Positions 1 to 13,880 of a stretch of DNA of 64,000 nucleotides are shown here, one piece after another; the stretch's first letter is position 1; the number at the start of each line of letters is the position of its first letter. Source of the stretch: Polyodon spathula (lineage: Eukaryota; Chordata; Actinopteri; Acipenseriformes; Polyodontidae); the NCBI RefSeq assembly GCF_017654505.1, contig NC_054538.1:62208178-62272177 (forward strand), read 5' to 3'. A program made the position numbers and the translations under genes. The notes below the pieces were generated by a model. The model ran no database searches, was not told where the DNA came from, and saw nothing but the letters and a program-made list of their open reading frames with translations.

Positions 1-3000
1 TTTTGATGATAACTCCGTCATCAGTGTCTTATAAGTGGATTGGAACATCAAAATGAATGTAAATGATACAGCATTCCCTGGCAAAATACATAAAAGCCCA
101 AATAAAACCAAGTTAGAAATAACAAGCTGCATAAAGAGGTGGTTTTTTAAAAAAAAAGCCACAAATTAAACAAGACTCAATTAGGACTACCTTGGCTCTG
201 GCAATTTATAAACTTCAATTTTTCCACCTTGGCACTTTTCCTTTTTATGATATCATCATACAGCTAACCCCTTTTCTAATTAGTCTGTTTTGTGCAAGAT
301 GTTACTTCTTTTTACATGTGTTTAGTATGATGTCCAGAAAAAAAAAAAATAACAAAACAAAACAAACAAAAAAAACATTAATAACTAAAAAAGGGATTTG
401 GTCTTGCAGTACGCCTATTAAAAGTCAGACACCTATACAGCCCAATAATGAACTGGGAAATACAGTGGTGAAACAGTTACTCCACATTATTATTTATTTA
501 TTTATTTATTTACTGATTGATTGAGTGATGTCTAAGCAGACGCCCTGCCCTGCATGTTTGCATGTCATTTCATGTTGGTACTGTAAATTGTTACACAACA
601 CTACCCAACACTCGCACCTCTGCCACTCTCTCCATCTCCAAATTTCCTCAGCAGGAATCTTTTGTTCTTGCCTTTTATGACTAGCATCTCATCTATAATT
701 GTATACAATCAATAATAAAATATGCAATTGCAGTAAACAGTTTGTGTGTAGAAGACATTGCCAAAGTCGCATGCACATTGATACATTCATTGTATCTATC
801 ACTGAGTTTCTGAATACTGAATGACTGATATGTCACAGGCAAACCAAAGAGCCAGGAAGCTTTGGAATTCAGAAACAAACAAACAAATAAATAAATAAAA
901 ACCTACAAGCGTTGAAAGACGTGAAAATATGTGACTGCACATCACTACACATACATTGAAGACCATATCCACTGTCTCCATCTGCTGGCACTACTGAGGT
1001 AGGCCATTTCATTGGCTAAATGATACCTGGCATTTCAAAACAACCTTATTGCAAGCCACTCTTATCTTAGAAAAAACATGTATTTTATATTAAAAATTCC
1101 TGGCCTTCAATTTTCCCCCCCCCCAAAAAAAAAGGGGGGGGGGGCATATGAATAAATAAAACCACTATGTTTCAGGGGTGGGGTCATTAGGTGGCTTAAA
1201 TGGAAATATCTATGAGGATGGGAGTATTTGAAGCTTCAGGTGAAATTATCTAAGAATTACAAGTATAGGTTGTAATTGAGAGATTTTTTAATTTATTTTT
1301 TAAACTTGCATAGTACAAAACAACACCACTTCTGAAATTCAATTGCAAGGAGTCTTTTCAGAAGATGCACTGTTTATTTGCTGGAATAAGTAGTAGGCAT
1401 TGGTAAAACAAAAGAAAAAAAAGAAATAATGTTAGATTTATAGAGGAAAACGTGATATTAAGCAGGTAAGAAATACCTTTTTTATTTTAAGTGCAGACAC
1501 AATAAAAACTTTATATATCCTTTTAAGGTGACTGGAGCTAACAAAAACATTTCAGAAATCGTCCGTTTTTCACTTCCCTTTGCCACATACAGTGGGTCAT
1601 AGGCCTAGAAAACATGTATTACATTATGTTAAAGTTTTTCAGTTTCCATGGTTTGCGGGCACTTACTAGATAATTTCACTCAGCAGTGTTTTCAGGGTCA
1701 AAGCACGTCAGTGAATAGGGAAAGCATCTGGTTAAATCACTGCTTGAAAGCACGGCTTGCAAAGAGAGATTTATTTAACCTAGTGCAGTACCAGATATAA
1801 TGGTTTACAGAAAAAATACATGCCTACTATAACGTTTCTTTCAGAACTGCACATTTGAGGCCTATAAAATGGATATAATTGCACAACAGGTAAGATTTAT
1901 AGAAATATTTTGTTAGCTACAATCACTTTAAAATGTCAGAATTGCAGAGGTGGTGGGCTGGTACATTACCTGCAACTTTTCATCTCTCAGTGATCTCTGT
2001 TTGAACTTTTGTAATAAATAAAATAATCCAAGACTTTACAACCTATAGAAGCAGAGTAAACATGGCTATCTCAGCTGCTGTCCTATCTTAAGTTCTGTGC
2101 TTTGTGGATATTCAACTCCCTTTCTGGTTATCTGCATAGTTTTCCAATCTGGTTCTTCTCATGTTCAGTCTTAAAATTGATTTAGACAGCTGGTATCTGC
2201 TGAATACTTACTTCTGGAGCAGAGTATGTGCATATAAATATGAATAGTGCACTTAGTTAAAGTCTAATAAGTATGTAATACATTTGAATGCTACCAAATA
2301 TATTTGTGGGTTTAATAGTTTTTAGAAACGTAAAACAGCTGTAATTTCAAAACTGAAAAATTAAGTCTCTGGCTGCAGAGTTAGTTTATTCTGTAGTTAT
2401 TTACAGTAGCTGTATTGCAAGTGCCCATTTAAATATTAACTTCAAAATAAACCTTAAAAAATAAACAAAAGGTCTGGCAATGGGCAAACACCACAAACCA
2501 GCAGGGGTAGCCTACTTTTTCCAGGACGCTGTATAAATCTCATAAAGATTTAATTTTCATCAATGTATTATAGGTGTTGAAAGCAAGGGTCATATTACCT
2601 GAGGTAGGTAAGTTTGCATCAGTTGTATGTGTGAAATCATTAATGTAAAGCAATTCCAGCTGTCTGTGTAATTACTTGTTGAGAATTGTACTACAGTCAG
2701 TGTCATCAGGGATCATGGCAACTTCCATTAAATACATTTAGAATGGCTGTGTTCTTTATAAATATATTTAAGAATGGTTACTGATTCTGTGATTAGGAAA
2801 ATCATCATTTTTAGATTGGCAAGTATGATCATTAAAGAACATTAACATTTGCATAGCATTACTAATTTTAACATCTCAAACACCCTTTAAGGTACTGTAG
2901 GACAATAATGATGGAGAACCTTGTTTGAAATTGGTTGTTGAATGAATGGATGTGGGGGAGTTAGAGAACAAAAAACTTAACTGTGGTTCAGCTAATTAGT

Positions 3001-4067
3001 TTAATCTTCCTTCCATTTTTAAAGCCTCCCGTCTTTCCTTGAAGGAACTGCGAACCTGAAAGATACTAAAATATTCCACTGCTATTGTTTTCTCCCAAGC
3101 TGTGACCATAATCTGCCATATAATGAATTCACAGGTATGTATCCAGCTAACAATAAATCTAATTGCAGTCTTCATCTGCTCCTGTTTTAAACCAGGAGTA
3201 CACACAGCCTACTCTATGTTCAAAACTTTGTTTAAAATGTATTTTTTAGGATACTTTTCTTCAGCAGACTTAAATTAGGGAATATGTTGGAATAAAGTCC
3301 TGCAATAGAATGGGCTGTAAAAGACAATGCTGACCTTTCCCAGGAGTCTACAACTGTTTAATAGTGAGGTATCATTTTGAGGTGTGGGTTGACTAACATT
3401 ATTTTAAAAGGAAACTGAATCTAAAAATTCAGAGCAGTTTGTGACGCACATTATTTTCTATGAAGCTATTCAATCAGCCCTCCAGGTATGGGCTGACATG
3501 CTCCCAACCCACACTGACTTATTAAAAATAGTTTTTGCAGTCAGTAAGCCCTTACTTGAGTGCATATAGCATAAAAAAAAAAAAAAAAACAAAAAAACCC
3601 CATTATTTCAGAACATGATTGTATTGCGCACTGCCACTGACCGATCGCCATGACTGTCTACTTGTAAAACTGAAACTTGAATGTTCCTACATGTAATAAT
3701 GTTTTTCTCCTCACTGCGCTGGTTATAACAATTGGTATCTTGCTGGTATTTGAAACAGAGTCTGTTTCATTGCACCACTTATGCACATGTAACATTGGGA
3801 ATATTAGCATAAAGAAGTTTCAGGTAGAATTGGGACTTCACGTTTCAATAAAAGCAGTCTACCAGAGTTTTGTTCTGCTACAGAATAAAGTCTTCCAATT
3901 AATCACTTTTTCCCCTTTTGTGCCACTCAGACCCCTTACTAATTATCTTGGTATCCCTGCATGGATAATTCACTTTAAACATTTGCAAAGTATTTTAATC
4001 ATCAGGCCATCTCACATGTGCAGTGGTACCGCAAAATGCAATTTATGCTTAGAAATGTGGAACACCT
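1..4067. other. Gene-free 5' flank, no gene recognised
   Basis: I see no coding exon, RNA gene or recognisable transposon here. Open frames are short and AT-driven. The stretch is AT-rich unique-looking sequence with homopolymer runs. About 2640-2880 is a unique stretch rich in TAAT/ATTA and could be regulatory, but nothing in it can be named. Confidence 0.6.
1115..1144. repeat. C10-A9-G11 homopolymer inverted repeat
   Basis: A run of ten C is followed by nine A and then eleven G. The C and G runs can pair as a 10-bp all-G:C stem with an A9 loop. It is low-complexity DNA with unusual symmetry and no known function. Confidence 0.85.
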
Positions 4068-4535
4068 GGGGGCTCCTGAGTGGCGCATCTGGTAAAGGCG
4101 CTCCAAGTGGAGTGCAGGATGCGCTCTATGGCCTGGAGGTCGCTGGTTGGAGTGCAGGCTATTCTATTGCCGACCGTAGAAAGGAGCTCCCAGGGGTTGG
4201 CACACAATTGGCCGAGAGCCGCCCGGGGAGATGGAGAGAGGTTGGGTTAGGTCCACTGTTCACCAGCGACCCCTGTAGCCTGGCCGGGCACCTGCGGGCT
4301 TACCTGTAAGCTGCCCAGAGCTGCGTTGTCCTCCACCGCTGTAGCTCTGAGGTGACTGCACGGTGAGTCTGCAGTCTGAAGAAAAGCGGTCGGCTGACGG
4401 CACACGCTTCGGAAAATAACGTGTGTTTGTCTTCGCTGCTCCTGAGAGCGCGGTGGTGGTAGCGGTGAGCTGAGCCTAAAAATAATTGGATATGCCAAAT
4501 TGAGAGAAATAAAATAATTGGCGATTACTAAATTT
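4068..4535 (+). mobile_element. tRNA-derived SINE (sturgeon/paddlefish-like)
   Basis: A GC-rich island of about 470 bp sits in AT-rich flank. Its head is tRNA-like: an A-box-like segment (GTGGCGCATCTGGTAAAGG) near 4080 and a decayed B box (GCTGGTTGGAGTGCAGG) near 4143. A long non-tRNA body follows, and the 3' end is AT-rich (AAAATAATTGGCGATTACTAA). From memory this head-body-tail order matches a SINE family abundant in sturgeon and paddlefish genomes; that is recollection, not a search result. The B-box mutation suggests an old copy unlikely to be transcribed by Pol III. A 210-codon open frame running through it is incidental. Confidence 0.7.
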
Positions 4536-4746
4536 ATGAAATGTAAGGATGGGGATTTTATTGCCCAGTTTTTTTCCACTCATACTCATTAAATATCTTG
4601 GCATCTTTAAATATATGGAAACGGTTTTAATAAAAATTCTGTCCCACAGGTGAAGTGGTACCCAAAATATTATGTTTACTACAGTGACTATTACAGTTGC
4701 TCTTAATTTTACCCCAAAGCATTGACCATTGCACAGATGGCAAACT

Positions 4747-4759
4747 AATATATATATAT

Positions 4760-4845
<86 letters not shown>
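4747..4845. repeat. (AT)n microsatellite
   Basis: About 100 bp of alternating AT with a CAC interruption near 4760. The Ile-Tyr open frames on both strands are artefacts of this array. Confidence 0.97.
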
Positions 4846-4848
<3 letters not shown>

Positions 4849-6532
4849 ACCCTACATACACACAGTGGCTTGTAAAAGAAGGTAAGGAATGAGACCATAC
4901 TGTTGGGGATTAATGTATAATTTATTAAACGGCACGTATTGAATTCTTCAATTCTTGGAATTTGTTCTAGTGCTCATATCTGTCATGCAGAAAGTAGCAC
5001 CTCCTAGCATCTCCAGTGGTGTTGTTGGCAGCAGTGGTCCCCTCACACCATTGTGCAAGGCAATAGTAAAAGAGTAAAACTGAAAAATATGTAACATTTA
5101 ATTTTTTTTTTTTTTTAGTTTAAGTGAACTCTCTTTATTTTTTGGCAATTTATAGATCATCCCTTATTCCTGCTAGTTGTGATTGAAGTTTGCAAACTCC
5201 CTTGTCAGGCACCATGGTAACACATGGTATGCCCTTTACTTACATTACTCTGGTCAGCAGATAGGGCTAGACTAAGTCAATTGGAGGCCCTTTTGGAAAC
5301 TTTTCACTGTTGGCCTTCCTTGCCACTAGTTTTAAGATATAAGGTTCTACTCAGTTAATTCAAACGGGATGGTACAAAATCAACAAAATAAGACCAGTTC
5401 AGGACCAAGGTTATTAAAGAAGCAAAATAAGTCAGTGTGATTAATAAAAAGAAAATAAAACATGTGTAATTGATCACTTTCATAGGAGTCACAATAGGAC
5501 ATTGGGAATTGGTTCTTTAAAAAACCTACCAATGCACACACACACACATAGCGGTGTCTTCATAATCTTGGACTTCATTAATCTATAGGTTAAAAATCTA
5601 TATATAATTCAAGGCAATTATCATCATACGGATGAACAAAATCTGTACATAAAGGTCCACAAAAGAACTATTTTCTAAGCGTGTAGTTCAGCTACCACAA
5701 TTTGTTATTTACTGTATTCTTTAAGAACTTGTTATCAGCAAATTAAAAGAGTACAGGTTCCCCAAAACGTTTTTATCTCCCCAGGCATGGCTATTTAATT
5801 AGAAACGTGTAACTAAAATTACAATGCCTAGATTACAAGATTACGTGTTACTGTGATCCTCTAAAGCATATGTATGCTGCCTTGATACTTAATAATTCAT
5901 TGGTTTTGGTTACTTGCTTCTTCTCCTTACTACAAAGATTTTTCGGATGTGCTTGACTGCACTCCTGCACTGTAGTTTAAAAAAAAAAAAAGGTCCCGGT
6001 TTATTTAAACTTGCGATCAATTGAGAGATCAAGTCAAAGCAAGCCAATTTTTCTTCAGCTCTAGTCATTTAAAAGCCAATGAACTAAATACATAGGCAGT
6101 TCATTAAATCATTACAACAGCCTGTATAATGCTCAAAGTCATTATAATGCTATTCCCCAGCCAGAGAGGTAGGGTTGCCTTAAGCACAGTTTAATCAAAT
6201 TAGATAGCGTGCTATGTCATGGGGTTTCTCCTATTGATACTCATTAAAAATACATGATTTATCACTAATCTCTTGAATGTATATCCCATTCCTCCAACTA
6301 AATGTAATAAATACCACTAGATAAACAGTAACAAATTAATTTACCTTACTTGCAACAGTAGTAAAATATGTCATACCATGTTAGCAGTGGCAGATACCAG
6401 TAAAGTATTAGATAAAGATGTAAAATGGATACATAATGTAGTTTTTTAAAGACACTGTTACTAATGTAATATTAAATCTAATATTTAAAGTGTTAGATTA
6501 AGCACCACTTCTTAGAAAATGAAGATAATGCT
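4846..6532. other. Gene-free flank, nothing recognised
   Basis: AT-rich unique sequence without exon-like frames or named repeats. There is a T-run near 5101-5117, a short (CA)n near 5535-5547 and an A-run near 5979-5991. It ends at the inverted repeat of the Tc1 element. Confidence 0.5.
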
Positions 6533-7796
<1,264 letters not shown>

Positions 7797-7949
7797 CATA
7801 TATATGTATATATATATGTAGTACCAGTCAAAAGTTTTAACAGTATAAACTTGACTATAAACACTTAATATTTCACTATGATACGTGTACTTATATAAGC
7901 TGATAATCATAACTCAGCTAAGCCCAACTTACTTACCTTGGTTTACATC

Positions 7950-8368
7950 AAAGTTTTTTTTTGCTGTGCTTGAGGTTCCCAATCAGAATCTTTTTGTCTC
8001 AACCAGAGCCTGTTGCTGCTCCTCTCTGTTGCTTCAACTCTTGACCACTGAATCAGATGCCTCTGAGAAACCAGGTTGTGGAATGTGCCACAAGTCCTCG
8101 ACAACCCATCTCCACTGGGTAAACTAGGACTCTCCATCCTCGTGTTTCCACTTCAGCAGCTAATTGAGCATACCGAAGTTTCTTCCTTTCATACGCCTAA
8201 TCTATAGCATCCTCCCACGGCACTGTTAACTACCAGGTGAAGAAGGTGTGCTGATCCAGACCACAAGAAAATATCAGATCAAAGGTTAGTGGTGACAATC
8301 TCAGGTGGAAAAATAAGCCGTTGTCCAACATCTGACAACATTCTCCAGTCTCTAGCAGCTTCCAGTTG
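7950..8368 (-). mobile_element. Reverse-transcriptase element, C-terminal fragment
   Basis: Read on the minus strand with stops and frameshifts, this encodes pieces such as FPPEIVTTNL, LTVPWEDAID, AYERKKLRYAQLAAE, GWRVLVYPVEMGCRG and AERSSNRLWLR. I recognise these as the conserved C-terminal region downstream of the reverse transcriptase in proteins of a retroelement family common in fish and cnidarian genomes. The clade is not certain. Its upstream continuation lies at 11133-11680, because a hAT element has inserted at 8369-11132. It is a non-functional relic. Confidence 0.6.
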
Positions 8369-9084
8369 TCGTAGACCAGCGGTTCTCAAACTTCTCGGGC
8401 TGTGCCCCTAACTCTTGTTTGTGGTACTTGGCTCCCCCAACACACACACACACACATACACACACACTGGTACATATACTGGTAAAAAAAGAATCCAACA
8501 TGCCTGCGGCTTCTCTGTATGTCACCGCTGTTTTTTTTCTTTTTTGCACGAAACCAGCCACGACCCATTGTAATAAGAGCAAACTTAACACTGCAAATTC
8601 CAGTTTACCGATTGTGGCCAATGCTTACTACATAGTAAGATGATAAACAACATACATTACCAGATGGCAGCGGAGTGCATCTAAAAATATGCAAGCTTAA
8701 AAAACCAGTCAGATGCACAGTACCATCTACAAACTTTGACATGCCTGGAGGTGTCAGTATAAAGACTTGTTTTAAGTAAATATACACCATATAACAGGAC
8801 CTTTTGGCTGGTATTAAATTCGGCAGATGTATACGTTGGGAGATATTTTTTCACAACACATTCACAAAAAAAGTCAGTTTTGCATTTATACTTTGAATTT
8901 CAAAAACGTTTAAATACATGTTTAAATAAATACGTCTGCTAAAACAGTATCTCATTTACAGTAACTCGTTATAGCATCTACAGTGTAACTGCAGCAACTT
9001 GGAGAACAACAAAGGTGGTCTTCTAATCAGTTACAGTATTTATTGTTCTGACATGGCCCTTAATTTTAACAACCAGTAAACTTT

Positions 9085-10140
9085 TATTATTTATTTTTTA
9101 GCAGACGCCCTTACCCAGGGCAACTTACAGTTGTATACAAAAAATACATATCAAGAATTACAGTACAATTAAGATCAAGATACAAAATACAATTACTTTA
9201 ATCCTAATAAGAGCAAATACAAAACACGGTACGATTTGATAGTTACATCAGGGTTAGATACAGGTGAAATACAAAATACTACAGATTGGGTTAAGTGCAG
9301 GATTAAATACAGTTAACTAGGGGGCAGATAAGTGCAAGTTGAAGTGCATAAAAGGCAGAGTGCAATATTGTCCAGATGGGAAAAGTTGAGTTTTACAGGT
9401 GTTGTCTGAAGAGGTGTGTCTTGAGGAGGCACCAGAAGGTAGTCAGAGACTGGGTAATTCTGACATCTGTAGGAAGGTCGTTCCACCACTGTAGGGCGAG
9501 GGGCTCTGGAGGCAGGGGAGTGTAGAGGAGGTACAGCCAGTCTTCTAGTGCAGGCAGAGCGGAGAGGTTGGGCGGGGGTGTAGGGAGAGATGAGGGTCTG
9601 GAGGTAGCTGGGTGCAGTCTGGCCAAAGCATCGGTAGGCGAGTACAAGAGTCTTGAACTGGATGCGAGCGGTGCTTGGGAGCCAGTGGAGTGAGCGGAGC
9701 AGTGGAGTAATGTGGGAGAGAGAACACCAGGCAAGCAGCGGAGTTCTAGATGAGCTGCAGTGGACGGGTGGCGGACGCAGGGAGGCTGGTCAGGAGGGAG
9801 TTGTAGTACTCTAGGCAGGTGAGTACCAGTTGAGTTATGTGGAGTAGTTGGTGAGGAAGGGTCGGATTCTTCGTATGTTGCTCAGGAAGAAGGGGGGGTG
9901 GGGGGGATTGAGGGGGGAGGAGAAGGTAGAGAATAGTTTCCAGGGGTTGTTAGCGGAGGATTGGATAATAGATTGGAAATAGGAGCGTTTAGTAGAGGAG
10001 AGTAGAAGAGAAGGAGGAGAGGAGGGAGCAGTAGACAGAGGGAGTCGAGGGAGGAGACAGTCGAGTTCATTGAGAAAGTGAGCGAGAGGTCCAGGGGGAT
10101 GGTACAGTACAAATAGCAGTTGACAGGGAGAGGTTAGAGG
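9085..10140 (-). mobile_element. CR1/L2-clade LINE, 3' end with internal deletion
   Basis: The minus strand near 9716-9590 encodes LLRSLHWLPSTARIQFKTLV and then YRCFGQTAPSYLQTL, a hallmark of the C-terminal reverse-transcriptase region of CR1/L2/Rex1-type LINEs. It is followed near 9480-9393 by a WNDLP...LKTHLF tail. The 3' end near 9085-9115 has the L2-like terminus (CTGCTAAAAAATAAATAATA on the minus strand). Upstream, 9885-10140 reads like the linker segment N-terminal of the RT (FSTFSSPLNPPPPPPS). The RT core between them is missing, so this copy is internally deleted at about 9880. It lies inside the hAT element. Confidence 0.75.
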
Positions 10141-10603
10141 GGACAGACAAGAGTAAGAGGGAGGGTACAGACCTGTCTAGTAGTTGGCGTCTTCCAGAGC
10201 GCTGCTAGGTTCGGATTTTCTCCAACAGCCTCTCCTCGCACCCTCACTTTGCAAGGGAACTGGTTAACAGCTGCTAAACTGCGCTAAAGACAATACTTCA
10301 GCAATACAATAGTTTCAATGTGCTTCAATGGGATCACGCAATTACAAAAAGCTGTGTGGAAACCAATCAAATTGCAAATCAACTTCTAATCAGTTTAACC
10401 ACACTCACAACAGTAGAGCACCTAATTAAAACAACACCTTAATGCTACTTAAATATAGCTAATGTCAAGAGCTGGAATGAGGCCTCTAGAAGCCACTGGG
10501 AGAGATTTGGAAAAGGTCCTTGCTCTACCTGTCCTCGCTCTGACTGCCACAGCTCAGACTGCCCTCGGACCTGTGGACTTTCTACGGCTGGCGCTTAGAA
10601 CGG

Positions 10604-11103
10604 CTGGTATTCGAAGACACTGATTGTTAATTTATACTGTCCTACAGGTCTAGAGCTGGTTGTTTCCAAGCTATCTAAATACGTTTCAATCAACCACAGC
10701 TCTCAATACTTTAGAAAATGAATTCCTTCAAACGGGCTAATATAGTTACATCAGCAACATGGATTCAGTTGTACTTACCAAAATCGCAATTTTCTGCCTG
10801 TTTACTGCAAACAGCTAAACACAATCCAAGCAGGTTGGTCGCCAGAGAAAACTGATTAGCAAAACAAAACAAAGTTAGTTTTAACCTTACAGCCAGCTAA
10901 CAGACAAGCTCAAACAGCTGACTTGATAATCACTGACCAGTTTCCACGTTATCTAGACTGGCATTCGAAGACACTGATTGTTAATTTATACTGTCCTACA
11001 GGTCTAGCGCTGGTCGTTTCCAAGCTATCTAAATAAGTTTCAATCAACATCAGCTCTCAATACTTTAGAAAATTAATTCCTTCAAATCAGCTAATGTAGT
11101 TAG
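10604..11103 (+). repeat. Pair of about 147-bp direct repeats, 354 bp apart
   Basis: The segment 10604-10750 (starting CTGGTATTCGAAGACACTG) recurs at 10958-11103 (CTGGCATTCGAAGACACTG) with few differences, at an offset of 354 bp. Both lie in the right subterminal part of the hAT element, so they are probably an internal duplication of that element. Confidence 0.85.
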
Positions 11104-11132
11104 TCCCCAGTTTGAGAACCGCTGTCCTAGAC

Positions 11133-11680
11133 AAGTTTTGGTTTTCTTGGGAGGTTGCTCCCCTGGATGGAGGAATATTGTTCTTCATGTGTCATTGTAA
11201 CAGGGCCAGGAGCCCTGTACAGGAAAAGGGGGCAGAGCAAAGCAGGGCACATTAAGACACATTTTGACAGGCTGTAAGGTGGGTCTTAGCCAAGGTCGGT
11301 TTGCTTGGCTTCATGACCAAGTGCTGCAATGTTTGGCCTTAGCATTGGAAGACAAGCGCATCATGACTAACAGGTTACCACCAATGCCAGTAATATATGA
11401 CTTTGTTCTGCTCTCCTCCATTGCGTCCTCTGCTGCCTCCGTTCTCTAAACGCTCAATCTCCTGCTGCCGTCTAGACTTTACAGGAATAGTTTCTACTTT
11501 CTCCTTTCTTTTTTCAACTCCAAACCTCTTGCTTCCATATGCGTAGATGGCATCCCCAAATTTAACCAGCTTCTTTTCGACTGTTCCACCTAACCTTTCC
11601 GACGCACAACAGAGAGCCATGTTTACTGTGTCCCAAGGCAAACAGCATACCAACCTTTTTTCAATAACAAAGATGTCTTT
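11133..11680. mobile_element. Reverse-transcriptase element, scrambled upstream part
   Basis: Three blocks belong to the same relic as 7950-8368. About 11133-11205 (minus) encodes FLHPGEQPPKK, directly upstream of the C-terminal block once the hAT is removed. About 11235-11390 reads on the plus strand as LRHILTGCKVGLSQGRFAWL followed by HDQVLQCLA, a segment that normally precedes that block on the same strand. About 11400-11653 (minus) encodes a pre-RT segment (ERLGGTVEKKLVKFGDAIYA). The middle block is therefore inverted and the catalytic RT core absent. Family recognition is from memory. Confidence 0.5.
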
Positions 11681-11689
11681 GAGAAATAT

Positions 11690-13403
11690 GTTATTCTAAT
11701 GACATCTGTTTCACATTTAAAACCCACTTACTGTATTTGGTCTATTTAAACATAATGAGTAGACTGTATTGCTCATTGTCAGAGTTGTTCAAATGGGGCT
11801 TATTTAGTGAAACTAAATTTTACCTCAAACTTATGACATCTCAAACTGAATTTAACAGCTGCGTCCAACATTTAACAGCTGTAATTTAGTCAACAGAATA
11901 GACTGTGGACATATTTGCCATGTAAATTAAGGTGCAATTAAATCATATTGTTAAGAGCTTCAGGGACTATATGTTGGAGCTACAAAATATGTCCAACAAT
12001 CACTTGTACAAATGACACTTTAAATATTCAGTTTTAGTATTTGTTCACCAAGTAATGGTTATGTTTATTATATTAATTCCATATTATTAATAACTTGTTA
12101 TATCTGAACATGTTTTCCTCTTTTAACTATAATAAATGGGAAGTCCTAAATGGCTATGTTTAATTCCAAAGAGGTTTATTTTTGTTACATCTCATTTCAT
12201 CTTCAGTAATGTGAAGAAAGCAATATGCTGTACTGGGCGTATCTCTGGTGTACTGCCTGTGTCAAATATAAGGGCAAATAGCATTTATTTTTATGACTAA
12301 TTCTTGAGAGCTTCAAGCCTTATCAGGATGTACTCGGCACACTCACAGAAACAGGACAGCATCTGTAATACAAAAATAACAGATTGTTCATTATGCATAC
12401 AGTATTACTATATATCAGTGAGATTGTATTATAATTCTGTTTATCTTGATTTACGGTACATAGGGTACTGGATCAGTTTCATGCAGTGTCATCAGGAAAG
12501 AGCAGTCTCAATAATATAATGCAATATCACTATATCTCAAGCTTTTACTTTTTACTGTCCCCTTACATTTTTACGGTATGAAAAATATATTTATCATTAT
12601 ATAATATTGTATTTTTTATATTTTCAGGAGCTGATCTTCAGTTGTAAGCATTGGTATATTTGCTGGATTTTTTATTTTTTGTTTCTGTTTTGAAAGCCCT
12701 TTACTGTTGTTATGAAAGCCTTATAAACCTGTATTTAAATTTCTCCATGTCAACCCGTATTTGTGCGTGTGTGTGTGTGTGTGCTCATCACAGTCAATAA
12801 ACTCCAGCAGCTATCTTGGTAAACCAGCTGGCAATAGTAATACAAAGATAAGCCTGGTCACCTTTCTTTTCACTTTTATTACTAGCTGGCTTGTGGTTCG
12901 ATGAAAAGTATACAACTCATAAAAAAAAAAAAAAAAGTTTGACACTGCTCTGGTTTCATGTTGTTAAACTGAACAATACACCATTAACTTAACCAAGTGT
13001 CCTAGTCCATTTCTTCTAAGACCTTGTTCTAAATAGGTATTGAACCTATTGCCTTGTACAGAAGTACTGTGTTACAAATGTGCTTCTTCCAAAAACATAC
13101 TGAACTATAATACTGAGATTATTTTTCTTGTAAGGATTAACAAGTTTGATAGGTTAGTTAACCATAGCAACTGCATCAACTAACAAAAGGTCAGGTCCTA
13201 GTTTGAAAAAAGTTTGAGAGGAATACAGATATATACTATAGCAAAAAACCTACCTCAATTAACAGTTAGCCTTTGCGCAAGTTCTTACTGTTTTTTTGCA
13301 TTACAACTGTGTCTTTGCCTTTACTCTAAGGGGCAGTAATACTGTATATTAAATTTCTGTAACTTTATATGTTTAAAAAATCCACTTGCACAGCAACTAG
13401 ACA
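11690..13403. other. Gene-free flank, nothing recognised
   Basis: AT-rich unique sequence without exon-like frames. It contains a short (GT)n near 12766-12782 and an A-run near 12921-12936. Confidence 0.5.

Positions 13404-13472
<69 letters not shown>
13404..13472. repeat. (ATA)n trinucleotide microsatellite
   Basis: About 23 uninterrupted ATA/TAA units. Confidence 0.97.
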
Positions 13473-13475
<3 letters not shown>

Positions 13476-13559
13476 CTCATCATGTTATGATAATAATACC
13501 CATAAAACAGAACAAAGCAAATAAAACATGGTTTAGATCTAAAGAACAAATATAAATAC

Positions 13560-13880
13560 AGTCGCAACCACTTACACCGTAGAGGGTTATTCGGGCAGCT
13601 GTTTATAATCGGAGAAATTGCGTTTGCCGTTTGCCATTGATTTAAATAACAAAGGCACCATTTACACCGTGTTAAGCACGCTGTATATTTCGGGCAAACT
13701 CAGCTGTTTGGATCGCTGTTTGGATTTTACTAATCCACAAAGCAGCCGTTTTCACCTCGTTACCTTGCCATTCACATAGATTTCAATAACAAAGGCAGCA
13801 CTTTACTGTAGTAAAAGCTTGACAGATCGATCAATCAGCTGTTTGCACCTCATTACTGAGCGATTACCGCTGTACTGTCC
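13560..13880 (+). repeat. Degenerate internally repeated segment
   Basis: Related motifs recur: GCCATTGATTTAAATAACAA then AGGCACCATTTACACCGT, and later GCCATTCACATAGATTTCAA then TAACAAAGGCAGCACTTTA. GGCAGCTGTTT, CAGCTGTTTGGA and CAGCTGTTTGCA are also reiterated. This suggests an old tandem duplication or non-autonomous transposon interior. No terminal repeats were found and the identity is unknown. Confidence 0.35.

Larger units (their letters stand above)
8377..11124. mobile_element. hAT-superfamily DNA transposon, non-autonomous, 2.75 kb
   Basis: The left end CAGCGGTTCTCAAACT (8377) and right end AGTTTGAGAACCGCTG (to 11124) are perfect 16-bp inverted repeats of the hAT/Charlie type. They are flanked by an 8-bp target-site duplication, TCGTAGAC (8369-8376) versus TCCTAGAC (11125-11132), with one mismatch. 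That is the expected duplication length for hAT. No transposase frame is visible. The interior holds a (CA)n near 8440, a LINE fragment at 9085-10140 and a direct repeat near the right end. Removing it plus one duplication reconnects the reverse-transcriptase relic, so the insertion order is clear. Confidence 0.85.

Noticed and set aside
3677..4309. 210-codon open frame
   Set aside because: Its second half is the SINE at 4068-4535, and the first half has no recognisable domain.
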